A stretch of DNA of 60,569 nucleotides from JAKLIH01 sp964618955 (lineage in GTDB: Bacteria > Patescibacteriota > Minisyncoccia > UBA6257 > JAKLIH01). The stretch is from assembly GCA_964618955.1 (NCBI GenBank), contig CAZUBO010000005.1, forward strand, positions 1 through 60,569. The letters are read 5' to 3'. Under the pieces are notes generated by a model, which had not been told where the DNA came from, did not search any database, and saw nothing but the letters and a program-made list of their open reading frames with translations. Below, piece after piece: positions 19,219 through 30,900 of the stretch; the first letter of the stretch is position 1; each line of letters starts with the position of its first letter. The translations under genes and the position numbers were made by a program.

Positions 19219-19233
19219 CTAGTTCTTGTTTTT
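19200..19233 (+). terminator. Rho-independent terminator
   Basis: An 11-bp hairpin (CAAGGACTGGC / GCTAGTTCTTG, two G-U pairs) followed by a T-rich tract. It overlaps the 3' end of the long reading of the membrane peptide. Confidence 0.75.
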
Positions 19234-19284
19234 ATTTCGTAATTTTGTTATAATTTAGATATAATTAAAAATTAAAATTTAAAT

Positions 19285-19761
19285 ATGGAAAATACAGGAT
19301 GTTGTCCGCAATTTAATCCAGAAGGATATGAAAATAAGGAATGACATTTTGAAAATAAATTGTTTTTAAAAAGTTCAATTCCAACAATTTTTCATATACC
19401 GATTATATCAGCTATGAATAAAATGATGACAAGAATTTGGAATGTAGCTCATAATGCTGGAGCTGTTAATGAAGGAGAATTCTTGCTATTGGCTGATGAT
19501 ATTTCTAATTTTCGATGTGATTATTATTTGGCAGTTAATAAAGAAATTGAAAATGAAAATATGGTAAGAATTAGTGGGGACTTTATTACTAAAGTTTTTG
19601 ATGGTCCATATCAAAATGTTCCTAAATGAATAAAAGAAATGGATAAGTTTTTGAAGTTACAGAATAAAAAAGCTAAGAAGTATTATTTCTATTATACCAC
19701 TTGTCCGAAGTGTGCTAAAGTTTATGGACATAATTATGTTGTAATTTTTGCAAAGATATAA
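19285..19761 (+). CDS. Conserved protein with GCCP and CPKC motifs
   Basis: A 158-aa protein with an N-terminal 'GCCPQFNPEGYENKEWHFENK' (first 20 residues characteristic) and a later 'TTCPKCAKVYGHNYVVIFA'. It resembles a small, widespread uncharacterised family that begins GCCPxFxPExW and is sometimes labelled 'hydrolase'. The paired Cys may bind metal, which is inference. Two TGAs are read as Trp (KE-W-HFE, PK-W-IKE). It stands alone between a terminator and a methyltransferase gene. Confidence 0.7.
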
Positions 19762-19795
19762 AACATAACAATTATTAAAATTTAAATTATATGTA

Positions 19796-20668
19796 ATGAA
19801 TAAAAATAGTCAAAGTAACTTTGAGCAAATAATACCAACGGCATGAATGGTTGCTTATCGTAGGACGTTTACTGACATTCCTTTTTCGCGTGAAATATTT
19901 AAAAAATTAGAAGAAATTATAAAAAGAAATAATTATAAAAAACTTCCAACAAATCTTAAAAAACTAGAGCTTACTCCTCAATTTGAAGCTAGGTTTAAAT
20001 TAATTGATAAATTAATTTATAAACATAGCCATAATCAAATATTAGAATTGGCTGTTGGATTTTCATCTCGTGGGTTATCTATGTCTACAAAAGATAATTT
20101 TAATTATGTTGAAGTAGATCTTACAAGGGTAATAAAGGAGAAAAAGCAAATAGTAAAAGAAATCGGCATTGATAAAAAAATTAAGATACCAAAAAATTTA
20201 CATTTTGTATCGGGAAATGTGTTAGATTTTGAAACTTTTGAAAAAGCAACTAAATATTTTAATAAATCGCAACCATTGGTTATCACTCACGAAGGATTAC
20301 TTCGTTATTTAACAAAAGAAGAAAAGGCCAAAGTAGCTAAAAATATTTACAAAATTCTTAAAAAATTTAATGGAGTTTGAATAACTTCTGATATATCATT
20401 AATAAGAATATTTAGACAGGAAAATAAAGTTATGAATAAATATGTTGAACAAGTAGCAAAGTTAACAGGTAAAAATATAATTGCTAATCGTTTTGAAACA
20501 GAAGGAGAGGCAAAAAAGTTCTTTAAGAATCTTGGCTTTTCTATTAAAAGATATAGTTTTATGGAAGTTTATAATGAGCTTACTTCTCCAAAAAAATTAA
20601 AACTTTCAGAACAGCAAACTAAGGAGGTTATTGAAGATGCAATGGTATTTGTAATGAAACCTATGTAA
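19796..20668 (+). CDS. LCM-type class I methyltransferase
   Basis: A 290-aa SAM-dependent methyltransferase of the leucine carboxyl methyltransferase/polyketide O-methyltransferase type. Landmarks are 'AYRRTFTDIPFS', motif I in 'ILELAVGFSSRGLSMS', the acidic loop 'YVEVDLTRV', and 'PLVITHEGLLRYLTKEE' (usual V.EGLL.YL). Two TGAs are read as Trp. The substrate is unknown. It ends 24 bp before rnhB. Confidence 0.82.
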
Positions 20669-20692
20669 TTATATATTTGAAATTATAATATA

Positions 20693-21322
20693 ATGAATTT
20701 AAATTTTGAGAAAAAATTATGAAAAAATTCTAGATATGTTTTTGGAATTGATGAAGTGGGTAGGGGACCACTGGCTGGACCAGTAGTGGTAAGCTGTGTT
20801 TGTATTTCAAAAGATTATAAACTACCAAAGGAATTATTGGAATTAGTAAATGATTCTAAGAAATTAAATCATAAAAAAAGAGATTTGATTGTTAAGGAAA
20901 TTAAAAAGATTAAAGGAGTTAATTTTAGTATTACTAGAATAGCTGAGAAAGAAATTGATAAAATTAATATTTTAAAAGCAACTTTGAAGGCTTTTAAAAA
21001 ATCAGTTTTGAATTTGGAAAAGAAATTAAAATGTAAAGCTGACATGATTTTAATTGATGGGAATAAGATAATACCAGAATTTAAAGACCATAAGCAATTG
21101 GCAATAATTAAAGGGGATTCAAAGATATTTTCTATTGCACTGGCTTCAATTATTGCTAAAGAATACAGAGATGATTTAATGATAAAATATTCAAAGAAAT
21201 ATCTTAATTATGGATTTGAAATCCATAAAGGTTATGGAACTAAAAAACATATTGAAAGTATAAGAAAATTAGGGTTATGTGAAATTCATCGAAGAAGCTT
21301 TGTTAAGAATATTTTAAAATAA
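20693..21322 (+). CDS. rnhB: Ribonuclease HII
   Basis: A 209-aa enzyme that removes RNA from RNA-DNA hybrids and single ribonucleotides. The catalytic motif 'GIDEVGRGPLAGPVV' is intact, with further acidic residues in 'DMILIDGNK' and in 'IALASIIAKEYRDDLM'. The C-terminal 'GYGTKKHIESIRKLG' and 'CEIHRRSF' are typical. The first in-frame ATG at 20693 gives a short leader and uses TGA=Trp in 'KKLWKNS'. miaA follows after 2 bp. Confidence 0.96.
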
Positions 21323-21324
21323 AT

Positions 21325-22227
21325 ATGAATAAATTATTAGTAGTTATTGGGCCAACAGCAGTTGGAAAATCAGACTTAGCTATATTCTTAGCTAAGAAAT
21401 ACAACGGAGAGATAATTTCAGCTGATAGCCGACAGGTTTATCGTGGATTAGATTTAGGTACAGGGAAAGTTGTAAAAGACAAAGGAAGTATGGAATTTTT
21501 TTCTGAAGGGGTTAAACATCATATGATTGATATAGTTGATGCTAATGAGCAATACAGTATTTCGGAATTCCAAAAAGAAACTAATAAAAAAATTAAAGAA
21601 ATTTGAAGTAATGGGAAATTACCAATAATATGTGGAGGATCACCTTTGTATGTTATTAGTGTATTAGAGGGATGGCAATTTCCAAAGACAAAGCCGAATA
21701 CGGAATTAAGAATGGAATTGGAAAATAAAAGTATTGAAGAATTGTATTTACAATTGGCTAGTTTAGATAGTAAGCGAGCAAAGACAATCGAAAAGAAAAA
21801 TAAAAGAAGATTAGTTAGGGCTTTGGAGATTTTGCTATCAAATCAAGATATTTTGCCTTTGGTTAAGAAGCCAATAAAGACCGAAGTTTTAATTTTGGGA
21901 ATTAAAAAAGACAGAGAAGAGATTAAAAATTTAATTCTTAAAAGATTAGAAAGAAGAATTGAATTGGGGATGATTGACGAAGTTAAGAAATTAAAAGAAA
22001 GTGGAATTAGCTCTAAGAGATTAGATGATTTGGGATTGGAATACAGATATATTAATTTGTATTTGGATGGGAAGTTGAATTTATCAGAAATGAAAGAACA
22101 ACTATATAATAAAATATGTCAATTTGCTAAAAGGCAAATGACTTGATTCAAAAAATTTGAAAATGTTTTTTGAATTGATTATGATTTTGAAAAAGCAATG
22201 GAAATAATTAAAGAAAAGCAGTGATAA
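21325..22227 (+). CDS. miaA: tRNA dimethylallyltransferase
   Basis: A 300-aa enzyme that adds a dimethylallyl group to A37 of tRNAs reading UNN codons. It has the P-loop 'VVIGPTAVGKSDLAI', the DSRQVY motif in 'ISADSRQVYRGLDLGTGK', 'HHMIDIVD', 'ICGGSPLYV' and 'KRRLVRALEI'. Three or four TGAs are read as Trp, including the penultimate codon before TAA, so the true end is at 22227. Co-transcribed with rnhB. Its substrate class includes the Trp tRNA, relevant in a UGA=Trp organism. Confidence 0.95.
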
Positions 22228-22296
22228 ATTAATGGCAATAAGATTGTAAGACGGAGAGAATACTCAATAACCAATATTCAATACTCAGAATTGCTT

Positions 22297-22334
22297 TATT
22301 TCTAGACATTTTGTACTCCATATGTCTAGGAATA
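22297..22334. repeat. 13-bp inverted repeat (long hairpin)
   Basis: TATTTCTAGACAT / ATGTCTAGGAATA pairs over 13 bp (one G-U) with a 12-nt loop, downstream of miaA. There is no T-run on either side, so it is not a standard terminator. Confidence 0.55.
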
Positions 22335-22349
22335 AAACATCTTGATAAA

Positions 22350-23114
22350 TTAATAGGACCCTCGATGATTTTTCATCAAGGGTCCTAGGTTTCAAGGGTT
22401 CAGGGGTTTAGGAACTCAAGAATTGAAGTCCCAGGAAGCACCCAGCCCGATACGGAAATCCCCAGTATCACCACGCCAGCGATTCTTGATATCGAGGCCT
22501 CTGAAATCAAAGCCACCAACGCTGACATGATAGCAATCGGATGTGACAGATCTAGTTCTGGCATAGACCGCTTGGTTAAGATATACCTTATATTTCTTAT
22601 AAAAGAGCATATCTTTTAGGGATTCTTCCACCGCTAGCGGTGGTAAGTATCCTGGAGGAAGCAATTTGTCTTGCTTTTCATATGACATCCCCCTAGAACC
22701 AGGAACTATCTCTTTGAGAAGCAGGTACTGTTTAATTTCACAATACTCTTGTATTTCAAAATCTTGATTGGGGTACTCAGATTTTGGAGTATACTCGTAA
22801 AACTTGGGTTGATCCTCTTCGGGAAATTGCTTTTGCAATCCCAAAAGATTTATTTGAATACCCATAAAAGCAAAGTGGGTATCTTTTTTCTTCTTGCCAG
22901 GATAGAATGGGCAAGGGGAATTCAAGATATCCTTTAATAATTCCCGTTCTCTCTTTGCGCTCATTATAATTTGGGCTATTTTTTGGGCTAGAACTGGATT
23001 AGCTCTAACCTCTGCTATGTGAGCAAGGTTTACCCCTTGCTTCTCTAGTGCAGATAAAAAAGCCCCTACTCCACCAAAACTGTCTGTCCACAACCCAGAG
23101 TTGTTCTTAGACAT
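22350..23114 (-). CDS. SD-led, probably transferred hypothetical protein
   Basis: A 232-aa protein ending '...GLGASWDFNS' at TGA (22416-22418). With TGA=Trp it would extend 22 residues to TAA at 22350, straight through a terminator-like hairpin. All internal Trp codons are TGG. The region is visibly richer in G+C, with codons such as CGC and CTC rare in its neighbours, and has an SD (AGAAGGAGA) and a consensus promoter. The N-terminus (SGLWTDSFGGVGAFLSALEKQ) is followed by a helix and a Cys-Pro-Phe segment. Not recognised. It looks imported from a standard-code bacterium. Confidence 0.7.
22356..22387 (-). terminator. Hairpin after the imported gene
   Basis: A long stem AGGACCCT..GATGA / TCATC..AGGGTCCT, 29 bp past the TGA. 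On the minus strand it is followed by an A/T-rich tract, so a terminator is likely. Confidence 0.6.
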
Positions 23115-23120
23115 AAACTT

Positions 23121-23127
23121 TCTCCTT
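23121..23127 (-). promoter_or_regulatory. Shine-Dalgarno of the imported gene
   Basis: On the minus strand AAGGAGA lies 6 bp before the ATG at 23114. Confidence 0.6.
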
Positions 23128-23201
23128 CTTTTGTTTTTGCCTTATTTCTTTCGAAATTTTAGCAGCTTCTTATAAGTTTTTAAGAAACTATAAACAATTT
23201 G

Positions 23202-23230
23202 AATATACCATATTGTCACGTTTTTGTCAA
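23202..23230 (-). promoter_or_regulatory. Consensus promoter of the imported gene
   Basis: Minus strand -35 TTGACA and -10 TATATT with a 17-bp spacer, giving a leader of about 80 nt that holds the SD. Confidence 0.75.
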
Positions 23231-23348
23231 TAACACAAAAATTAATCGTAATTTGACAGTTTTAAAATAAAAAGGCTTGATACAAAAGACTTGCTTTTTT
23301 TTCGAAAGTTTCTTACACTATAGGTACAAACTATTAAGAAAAATAGCC

Positions 23349-26300
23349 ATGAATTTTGTTCATCTTCACGTCCATACACATTTTAGTTTACTAGACGGGT
23401 TGTCAAAAATTGACGACCTGGTTTTACGTGCTAAAGAGCTAGAAATGCCAGCTATTGCAATTACTGATCATGGCAATATGTATGGAGCAGTTGAATTCTA
23501 TGAGAAAGTTAAGAAGGCGGGAATAAAACCAATCATTGGATGTGAGCTATATGTAGCTCCGAGAAGATTGGATCAAAAAGAAGGTAATATGGATTCTAAG
23601 AATTATCATTTAATTGCTTTGGCAAAGAATGCGAATGGGTATAGGCATTTAATTAAGTTAGTTAGTATTGCTGGAATTGATGGCTTCTATTATAAACCAA
23701 GAATTGATAAAGAAATTTTAAAACAATACAAAGATGATGTTGTATTTTTGTCGGGTTGTATGAAGGGTGAGATTGCTTATCACTTAGCTAATGGAGCTAA
23801 GGAAGAAGCAGAAAAATCTTTAAAGGAATATATTGATATTTTAGGAACGGAAGATTTCTATATTGAAATACAACATCATCCTAATCATAAAGTTCAATTA
23901 AAGGTAAATGAAGAATTAAAAGAATTAGCTAAAAAATATGGTTTAAAAACTGTGTTGACTTGTGATTCGCATTATTTGAGATTAGAAGATCGGGAAGCTC
24001 ATGAAGTTTTGTTAGCAATTCAAACTGGAGCGACAATGAATGACGAGAATCGAATGTCATTACGAGATTTTGATTTATCATTAAAAGATCCTAAGGAATT
24101 ATATGAACATTATAAAGGCGAAGAAGACATGCTAAAGAGGACAGTTGAAATAGCTGATAAATGTAATTTTGATTTTGATTTCAAATCTTTAAATTATCCC
24201 AAGGCAACTTTTGAAGGAGTTACTGATAACGAAGCTTTTTTGAAAAAATTAGTTTATGAGAGATTACCGAATTTTTATGACGTAAACGATCCAAAAGTTA
24301 TTGAGAGAGTCGAATATGAATTAGGAGTTATCAAACAAACTGGATATGTTGACTATATCTTAATTGTTTGAGATATTGTTGACTATTGTAATGAACACAA
24401 AATTCCTTGTAATGCGAGAGGTTCAGCAGCGGGTAGTATTATTTGCTATTTATTAAAAATCTCAAACGTTGATCCAATTAAATTGGAATTATATTTTGAA
24501 AGATTTTTAAATCCAGAACGTGTTTCACCACCAGATATTGATTTGGATGTGGCGGACAAAGATAGGGGTGCAGTTATTGGATATATTACTAAAAGATTTG
24601 GCGAGAAGAATGTAGCACAGGTAGCAACGTTTGGTATTATGAAGTCAAGATTAGCAGTACGTGATGTGACACGTGCTTTGGGATTGCCATATCATTTGGG
24701 AGATCAGATTGCAAAGATTATGCCAATGAATTTAAAGATTGATGAGGCATTGGATACGATACCTGAATTAAAAGAAATGTATCATTCGAGTTTGGATGCT
24801 AAGCAGATTATTGATATGTCTAAAAAATTAGAAGGGGTAGCTAGACATTTGTCTACTCATGCGGCTGGTGTAGTCGTAGCACCAAGTGAATTAACTAATT
24901 ATGTTCCAATACAACATTCAAGTCGTAAGGAGGGAGAAGTTGTAGTACAATATTCTAAAGACTATGTTGAAAAATTAGGATTATTGAAATTCGATATTTT
25001 AGGATTGGCTAATTTAAATATTATAAAGCAAAGTTTAAGAGTTATTAAAAAATTATATGGTAAGGATGTTGATATTGATAGGATTGATGCGGCGGATCCG
25101 AATCCATATAAAATTTTAAGGAAGGGAGATACTATTGGGGTTTTTCAATTAGAATCTGATGGCATGAAAAAATTATTAAAAGAATTAAAGGTTAGTAATA
25201 TTGAAGAAGTCTCCGCTATTATTGCGTTATATCGTCCGGGACCAATGCAATTTATTCCTTTGTATGTTAGTAATAAATTAGGATTAACCAAGATTGATTA
25301 TTTGGATAACAAACTAGCTCCAATTATGGATACAACTTATGGAGTTATGATTTACCAAGAGCAGTTGATGACCTTAGCTAATAAGCTAGCTGGATTTACA
25401 TTAGGTCAAGCTGATATTCTGAGAAAGGCAGTTGGTAAGAAAAAAATTGATTTGATGATGGAGCAGAAGCAAAAGTTGATTAATGGTTTGGTAGCTAATG
25501 GTTGAAAAGAAGATAAGGCGAAAAGATTGTGGGAATGGATCGAACCATTTGCAAGTTATGGTTTTAATAAGTCACATACCGCAGCTTATGCACGGGTTGC
25601 TTTTCAAACAGCATGACTCAAAACATATTATCCAACAATCTTTTTAGCTTCATTAATGACTTCGAATATGGGAGACTTTGATAAGATTCCTAGTGAGATT
25701 GAAGAATGTAAGAAATTAAATATTAAAGTTTTGTCGCCAAGTATTAACAAATCTTTTGTAGAGTTTGGTGTTGATAAGGAAAATAATTCTATATACTATG
25801 GTTTAGCAGCTATAAAGAATTTAGGTGAAGCGGTAGCAAGTGCAATAGTTGAAGAAAGAAATTTAAATGGTGAATACAAAGACTTGGAAGACTTTTTGAA
25901 TAGAGTTCCAAATATGGTGATAAATAAAAAGACATTAGAAAATTTAATTAAGTCTGGCGCTATGGATTGTTTTGGTGAGAGGTCAAAGTTATTTAAAATT
26001 TTGCCTGAGATATTAGACTATAATCAGAGAAAGCAATCCGAGAAGAATACCAAACAAGTTAGTTTGTTTGGATCATTGGCTAAAGACGAAAAAAGTATTA
26101 CGAGTGAGAAGATTTTTAAAGATTTGGATAAGAAGGATAATAGTATTACTGAATTAGAGATTTTAGGTTGAGAAAAAGAATTATTGGGAGTATATATGAC
26201 AGACCATCCGTTAAATAAATTAAGATCTAAAGGAAGCAGTGACGTAACAGAAGTTTCGCTGTTAAGCAACAAGATGATAGGACAGAAGGTGAAGGTCTTT

Positions 26301-26546
26301 GGAATGGTATCAAAAGTACGAAAGATTTTAACGAAAAATGGTGATCAGATGGTGTTTGTATCGCTAAGTGATTCGAAAAAAGAATTAGATGCTGTCATAT
26401 TCCCAAAGACATTAGTAAGTATGTCTAAGAAGAACACAACACAACTATGTGAGAATCAAGTAGTGGTTATTGAGGGCAAGGTAGATGTTAGAAATGATAA
26501 TTTGCAATTAATTTGCGATAATTACTATGAAGTTAAGGAGGCATAG
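23349..26546 (+). CDS. dnaE: DNA polymerase III alpha subunit
   Basis: The 1065-aa replicative polymerase. The N-terminal PHP domain (HLHVHTHFSLLDG, ITDHGNMYG, SGCMKGEI, TCDSHYL) appears intact, so it may retain metal-dependent proofreading; no separate epsilon subunit is seen. The catalytic aspartates lie in 'PPDIDLDVAD', followed by 'HAAGVVVAP', 'LKFDILGLANL', 'IIALYRPGPM' and 'SYGFNKSHTAAYA'. A C-terminal OB fold (KVKVFGMVSKVRKILTK) closes the protein. Four TGAs fall at Trp positions, for example ILIV-W-DI and QTA-W-LK. The start at 23349 gives the canonical 'MNFVHLHVH'. Confidence 0.97.
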
Positions 26547-26550
26547 CTGG

Positions 26551-26579
26551 TTGACACAAAATTGTTTTTTGCATATAAT
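26551..26579 (+). promoter_or_regulatory. Consensus promoter of the methyltransferase-GNAT gene
   Basis: -35 TTGACA and -10 TATAAT with a 17-bp spacer. Confidence 0.8.
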
Positions 26580-26581
26580 AT

Positions 26582-26612
26582 ACCTGAATAAATATTCTAT
26601 TCAGGTATTTTA
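26582..26612 (+). terminator. Hairpin with T-run immediately after a promoter
   Basis: A perfect 9-bp stem ACCTGAATA / TATTCAGGT with a 7-nt loop and then TTTTATT. It could terminate dnaE read-through, or act as an early terminator or attenuator for the transcript starting at the promoter 3 bp upstream. Confidence 0.65.
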
Positions 26613-26637
26613 TTAATCAAAAGATTAAAAAATTAAA

Positions 26638-27879
26638 ATGCAAAAAGATAGAGAAATGCTTGAACAAAAATTAAGTAAGTATATGAGAGTTGATAATTTG
26701 TTAGAGCTTGGCTGCTTTAATGGGTCGGAATTGGGCGGATATACGGAAATGCTTAGTAAGTATGCCAAACAAGTAACAGCTATTGATATTGATAACAAAG
26801 CAGTTGAATCGGCTAAAGAAGTATATAATTCTAAAAAGATAAATAATATTGAAGTTATTCAAATGAATGCGGCTCATTTGAAATTTGATAATGGTAGTTT
26901 TGACTGTGTGGTATCTTCAAGCTTTCACGAAATGGATCCTTCAATTCAATTAGATATTTTAAAAGAAGCTGATAGAGTATTGAAGCAATCAAAAAGAATA
27001 ATTTTTATGGAACCGCATGAAGATAGCGTTACCTGTGAACTTTTTAAAGTTTTTGACCCGAAAGAAGATCATAGTCAAAGAATAAGAAATACGAAAGAAG
27101 TTATTATTAATTTTGCTAAGGAATATGGCTATAAGATTATTGAATTAACCAATACTTTATCAACAAACCAGTTTGATTCAAAAGAAGAATTGCTAAACGC
27201 AATGTTGGGTTGATGGGCAGATATTCATGTACCTGTTGATGAAGCAGAAAAGAAGATGATGCTAGAGAAAATTGAGAAGATATTAACAACATTATCTTTT
27301 GATTATTTTAAAAATAATCAAGTCAATGAATTTATATGGAATTGAGTTTTAGAAAAAGAAAAATTATCAATAGATATTGTTAAAGCAAATATTACGGATG
27401 CTAAAGATTATGCATATATTTTAAATCAGTCTTGGAAAGATACTTATGGGGCATATATTTCAGAAGATCAAATTGAGAATGAATTTAATATTGACAAGAT
27501 TATAAATAATTTTGAAACTGAACTTAAATCAGAAGACTATGAAATATTTATGATAAAACAAGATAATATGAATATTGGGATAATTAAGCTGGGTAAATAC
27601 GAAGATAAATACAAAGATGACATGAATGGTATTGGGGAATTATTATCAATTCATATCAAAAAGGAATATCATAATAAGGGAATAGGGTCTCAAGCTCTTG
27701 AGTTTGTTGAAAAATATTTGAAAGAGAAGGGCTATTCTGTAATTTGTCTTTGAACTAAGAAGCAAAATTATAATGCGATAAAGTTCTATAAAAGTCATGG
27801 ATATAGAATTACTGAATATATGAATGACAATACGATTGATGGTGCGCCGTCTTTTGTTATGGAAAAAGAAATACAGTAA
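26638..27879 (+). CDS. Methyltransferase-GNAT acetyltransferase fusion
   Basis: A 413-aa two-domain protein. Residues 1-230 are a class I SAM methyltransferase: motif I 'LLELGCFNGSELGGY', 'VTAIDIDNKAVESAKE', 'IQMNAAHLKFDNGSFDCVVSS', 'EADRVLKQSKRIIF'. Residues about 240-413 are a GNAT acyltransferase: 'SIDIVKANITDAKDYAYI', 'LLSIHIKKEYHNKGIGSQAL' with the CoA pyrophosphate loop, and 'NYNAIKFYKSHGYRI'. Four TGAs are read as Trp and hold the two domains in one frame. The substrate is unknown; the pairing suggests modification of the same small molecule or peptide. Confidence 0.85.
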
Positions 27880-27896
27880 TAAATGGCCAAAAACCA

Positions 27897-27925
27897 TTGA
27901 CACAAACCAAAAATTTGCCTATAAT
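27897..27925 (+). promoter_or_regulatory. Consensus promoter of the giant wall-protein genes
   Basis: -35 TTGACA and -10 TATAAT with a 17-bp spacer, 37 bp before the start. Confidence 0.82.
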
Positions 27926-27962
27926 ATAGGTATAAAATGTTAAATAATTTTAAAATTTTGAT

Positions 27963-30900
27963 ATGAAAAAATTTCTAAGTTTAGTTATATTAGTTTTTAT
28001 GTTTTTGACTTTTAATACCGTAAAAGCTAGTACTTGTCCTTTTGATGAGCAAATGGAATTGGGGTCTAAAAGCGAAAGTGTAGGGATTCTTCAAAGTTTT
28101 ATGTTGAATACTTTAAAGATTTATTCTGGACCAATTACGAATTTTTTTGGGCCATTAACTATGGCTTCAGTTAAAGTATTTCAGGAGAATTCCGGATTAT
28201 TACAAACTGGTAAAGTGGACTTAGTTACAGCAACGGCTCTATGCAAGATTTATTTATCATACAAAACTACCGAACCAATTTCGGATCAAAGTGGAGAATG
28301 TTTTTTGAAGACTTTAGGAATTGGTAAAGGATATTTTGAAGAAGCTAATGAGGAAGTAAAACAGTTACAAATTTATTTGAATAAGCAAGGTGTTTATCCA
28401 GAGAATGTAATCTCGGGATATTTTGGATCAAAGACAGAATTAGCTTTAAAATCTTTTCAAACTCGAAAAGGAATTTCGGCTTCGGGAATTGTTGACGATG
28501 CTACGTTTAAAGCAATTTGTGGATATGAGAATAATCAGTCAAGTTACTGTCCTTTTGTAACTGAGAATTTAGCAGTTGGATATTTTGAAGAAGTGACTAA
28601 TGAAGTCAAAACTTTACAAATGATTTTGAGTAAGTTAAGTGTGTTGGATGAAAAATATATTACAGGATACTTTGGGAATTTAACTAAGAAGGCAGTGGAA
28701 GCAATGCAAACTAAGAGTGGGTTAACAGTTACGGGGACTCTGACAATTGAAACTCGACAAGCTTTATGTAAGATGATTAATTTACCAATGATAGGTGGCG
28801 AGAGTTCCAATCCTAATGAATCAGCAAATAGCAAAATTGATTTGATGATTTCGGGTGGAAGTATATTACCTGAGAAGATTGATGTTGGAATTAAGACGGC
28901 TATTGTTGTTAAAGTTAAGAATATTGGTAGTGATAGTTCAAGCTCAGTAAAAGGTTCTTTATACATGAATGACAAAGAAATTACTAAAGCAAATATTAGT
29001 GCAATTAAAAGTAATGAAGAAGTTGTTGGGATTGTTCACAACTGAACTTGTGAAGCCAAAGGTATTTATGCTTTAAAGATTTTTATTGATTCAGATAATA
29101 CAATGGTAGAGACTAACAAATACAATAATGTTTTGGTATTGCCAATTAATTGCGGATCGGTAGATCAAAAAGATTACAAATATGTTTGTAATGCTACAAC
29201 GAAGAAATGCGAAGTTGATAATACTAAAGGGACTTTGTTATTGAGCGAATGTCAAAAGCAATGTGTAGCTGATTCGGAATTACCGGATTTGACAATTACA
29301 AAATTCACAGCTGATAAGTTATTCTTAAAGCCGGATGAAGTTGCAAATATTACAATTGTTGAGAAGAATATTGGTAAGACGACAGCGGATTATCATAAGG
29401 CTAAAATGACAGTAAATGGTAAGTCTGAAGAAGTTGACTGAAGTCCATTAGATCCAGGATCAAGTAATACTATTGATCAAGTGAAGTTTACTTGTACAGT
29501 TCCAGGATTCTATACTATAAAGATTGAAACTGATTCTTCGAAAGCTATAAAAGAATCAAATGAAACAAATAATACTGGTACATTAGAAATCAAATGTGCT
29601 GATAAGAATGGTAATGTTCCTGTTGGTGATGCTGGTAGTAATAATGGTAATGGTGGAAATAATGGTGGTAATACTGGTGGTTCTAAAGTTAGTGAGAATC
29701 AATCACATATTCGTTCGGGTGGATTAGATTTATCTTGATTTAGTGTTACTCCTAATGATTGCTATAACGCACCATTAAAGCGTTGTGGTGGTAATGATGG
29801 CAAGACACAGAAATGCGGTAATGCTGGAGTAGTTGCAATTAAAAACAAATATGGGGTTAACGTGGTAGTTGATTGTACTAATAATGCTTGCATGGATAAG
29901 TTAGGTAATAGTTTACCATTCTATAGAGAGAGTCCGCATGAGATGAGATTTACATACAATATCTATAACTATAACAATCTATACAAGCCGAACGCTCAAA
30001 CAAATTGTGAGATTGATTTGGGTGATGGCAATAAACATGATTGTTCTTTTGTTGGTTTTGGGTATAATGGCAAAGATAGAGCTGGAGAGAATAATAGTTT
30101 GGTAGAATTTTATCATAAGTATATTAATAGTACTGATAAGGCAGTATCGTATTGTCCGACAATTACAATTACTGATCCAGTATCTGGCGATAAATTAACA
30201 AGTAAATTAACTAATCAATTTGGAGATGGTTTCTGCGATGGTGGTAAAGAGGATAGCACGAAGTGTTTGACAATCTATCCAGAAGGATGATCGTTTAAAT
30301 CAAAAGACAAGGAAGGTAATACCACTACCTATTATGTTGGTACTTTAACAGCATCACCAAATCCAGGTAAGGTAGATGATACGATAACGTTTACTTATGA
30401 ATTAACCGGAATTAAAGAGACTAGCAAAGCTTGATGTAAAATATATTATGGTGATAATACAGAAGAAGTTTTTGAATGTTCAAAACGTGGTTCAAAAACT
30501 CATGTATATAAATCATCAGATGATTTTCAAGCTTGAATGACGGCTGATGAATCAATTGATTTTCTAGGATGTCCTAAGAAAGGGGTAACAGTTTCAATAA
30601 AATTAAAAGGTAATGGTGGAGAGACAAAAGATCCGGTTAAAGATAAATATGATTGTGTAAATAAAAAATGCGTGGTAGCTAAAGATGGTCCTTATAATAA
30701 TGATACTTGTGATGGTAAATGTGATAAGACACAAACACCACCACCAGGTGATGATAAGAATGATATTGGGTTGATTTGTGAAGTGAAGCAAACGGCAAAA
30801 CCATTACCAGAAGCGATATCGGTAGAATTAATTGGTAAAATTAAAGATGTAAAAGGTTGTAAGTCATTCCAATACTATTTTGGGGATAATTCTTATGGGT

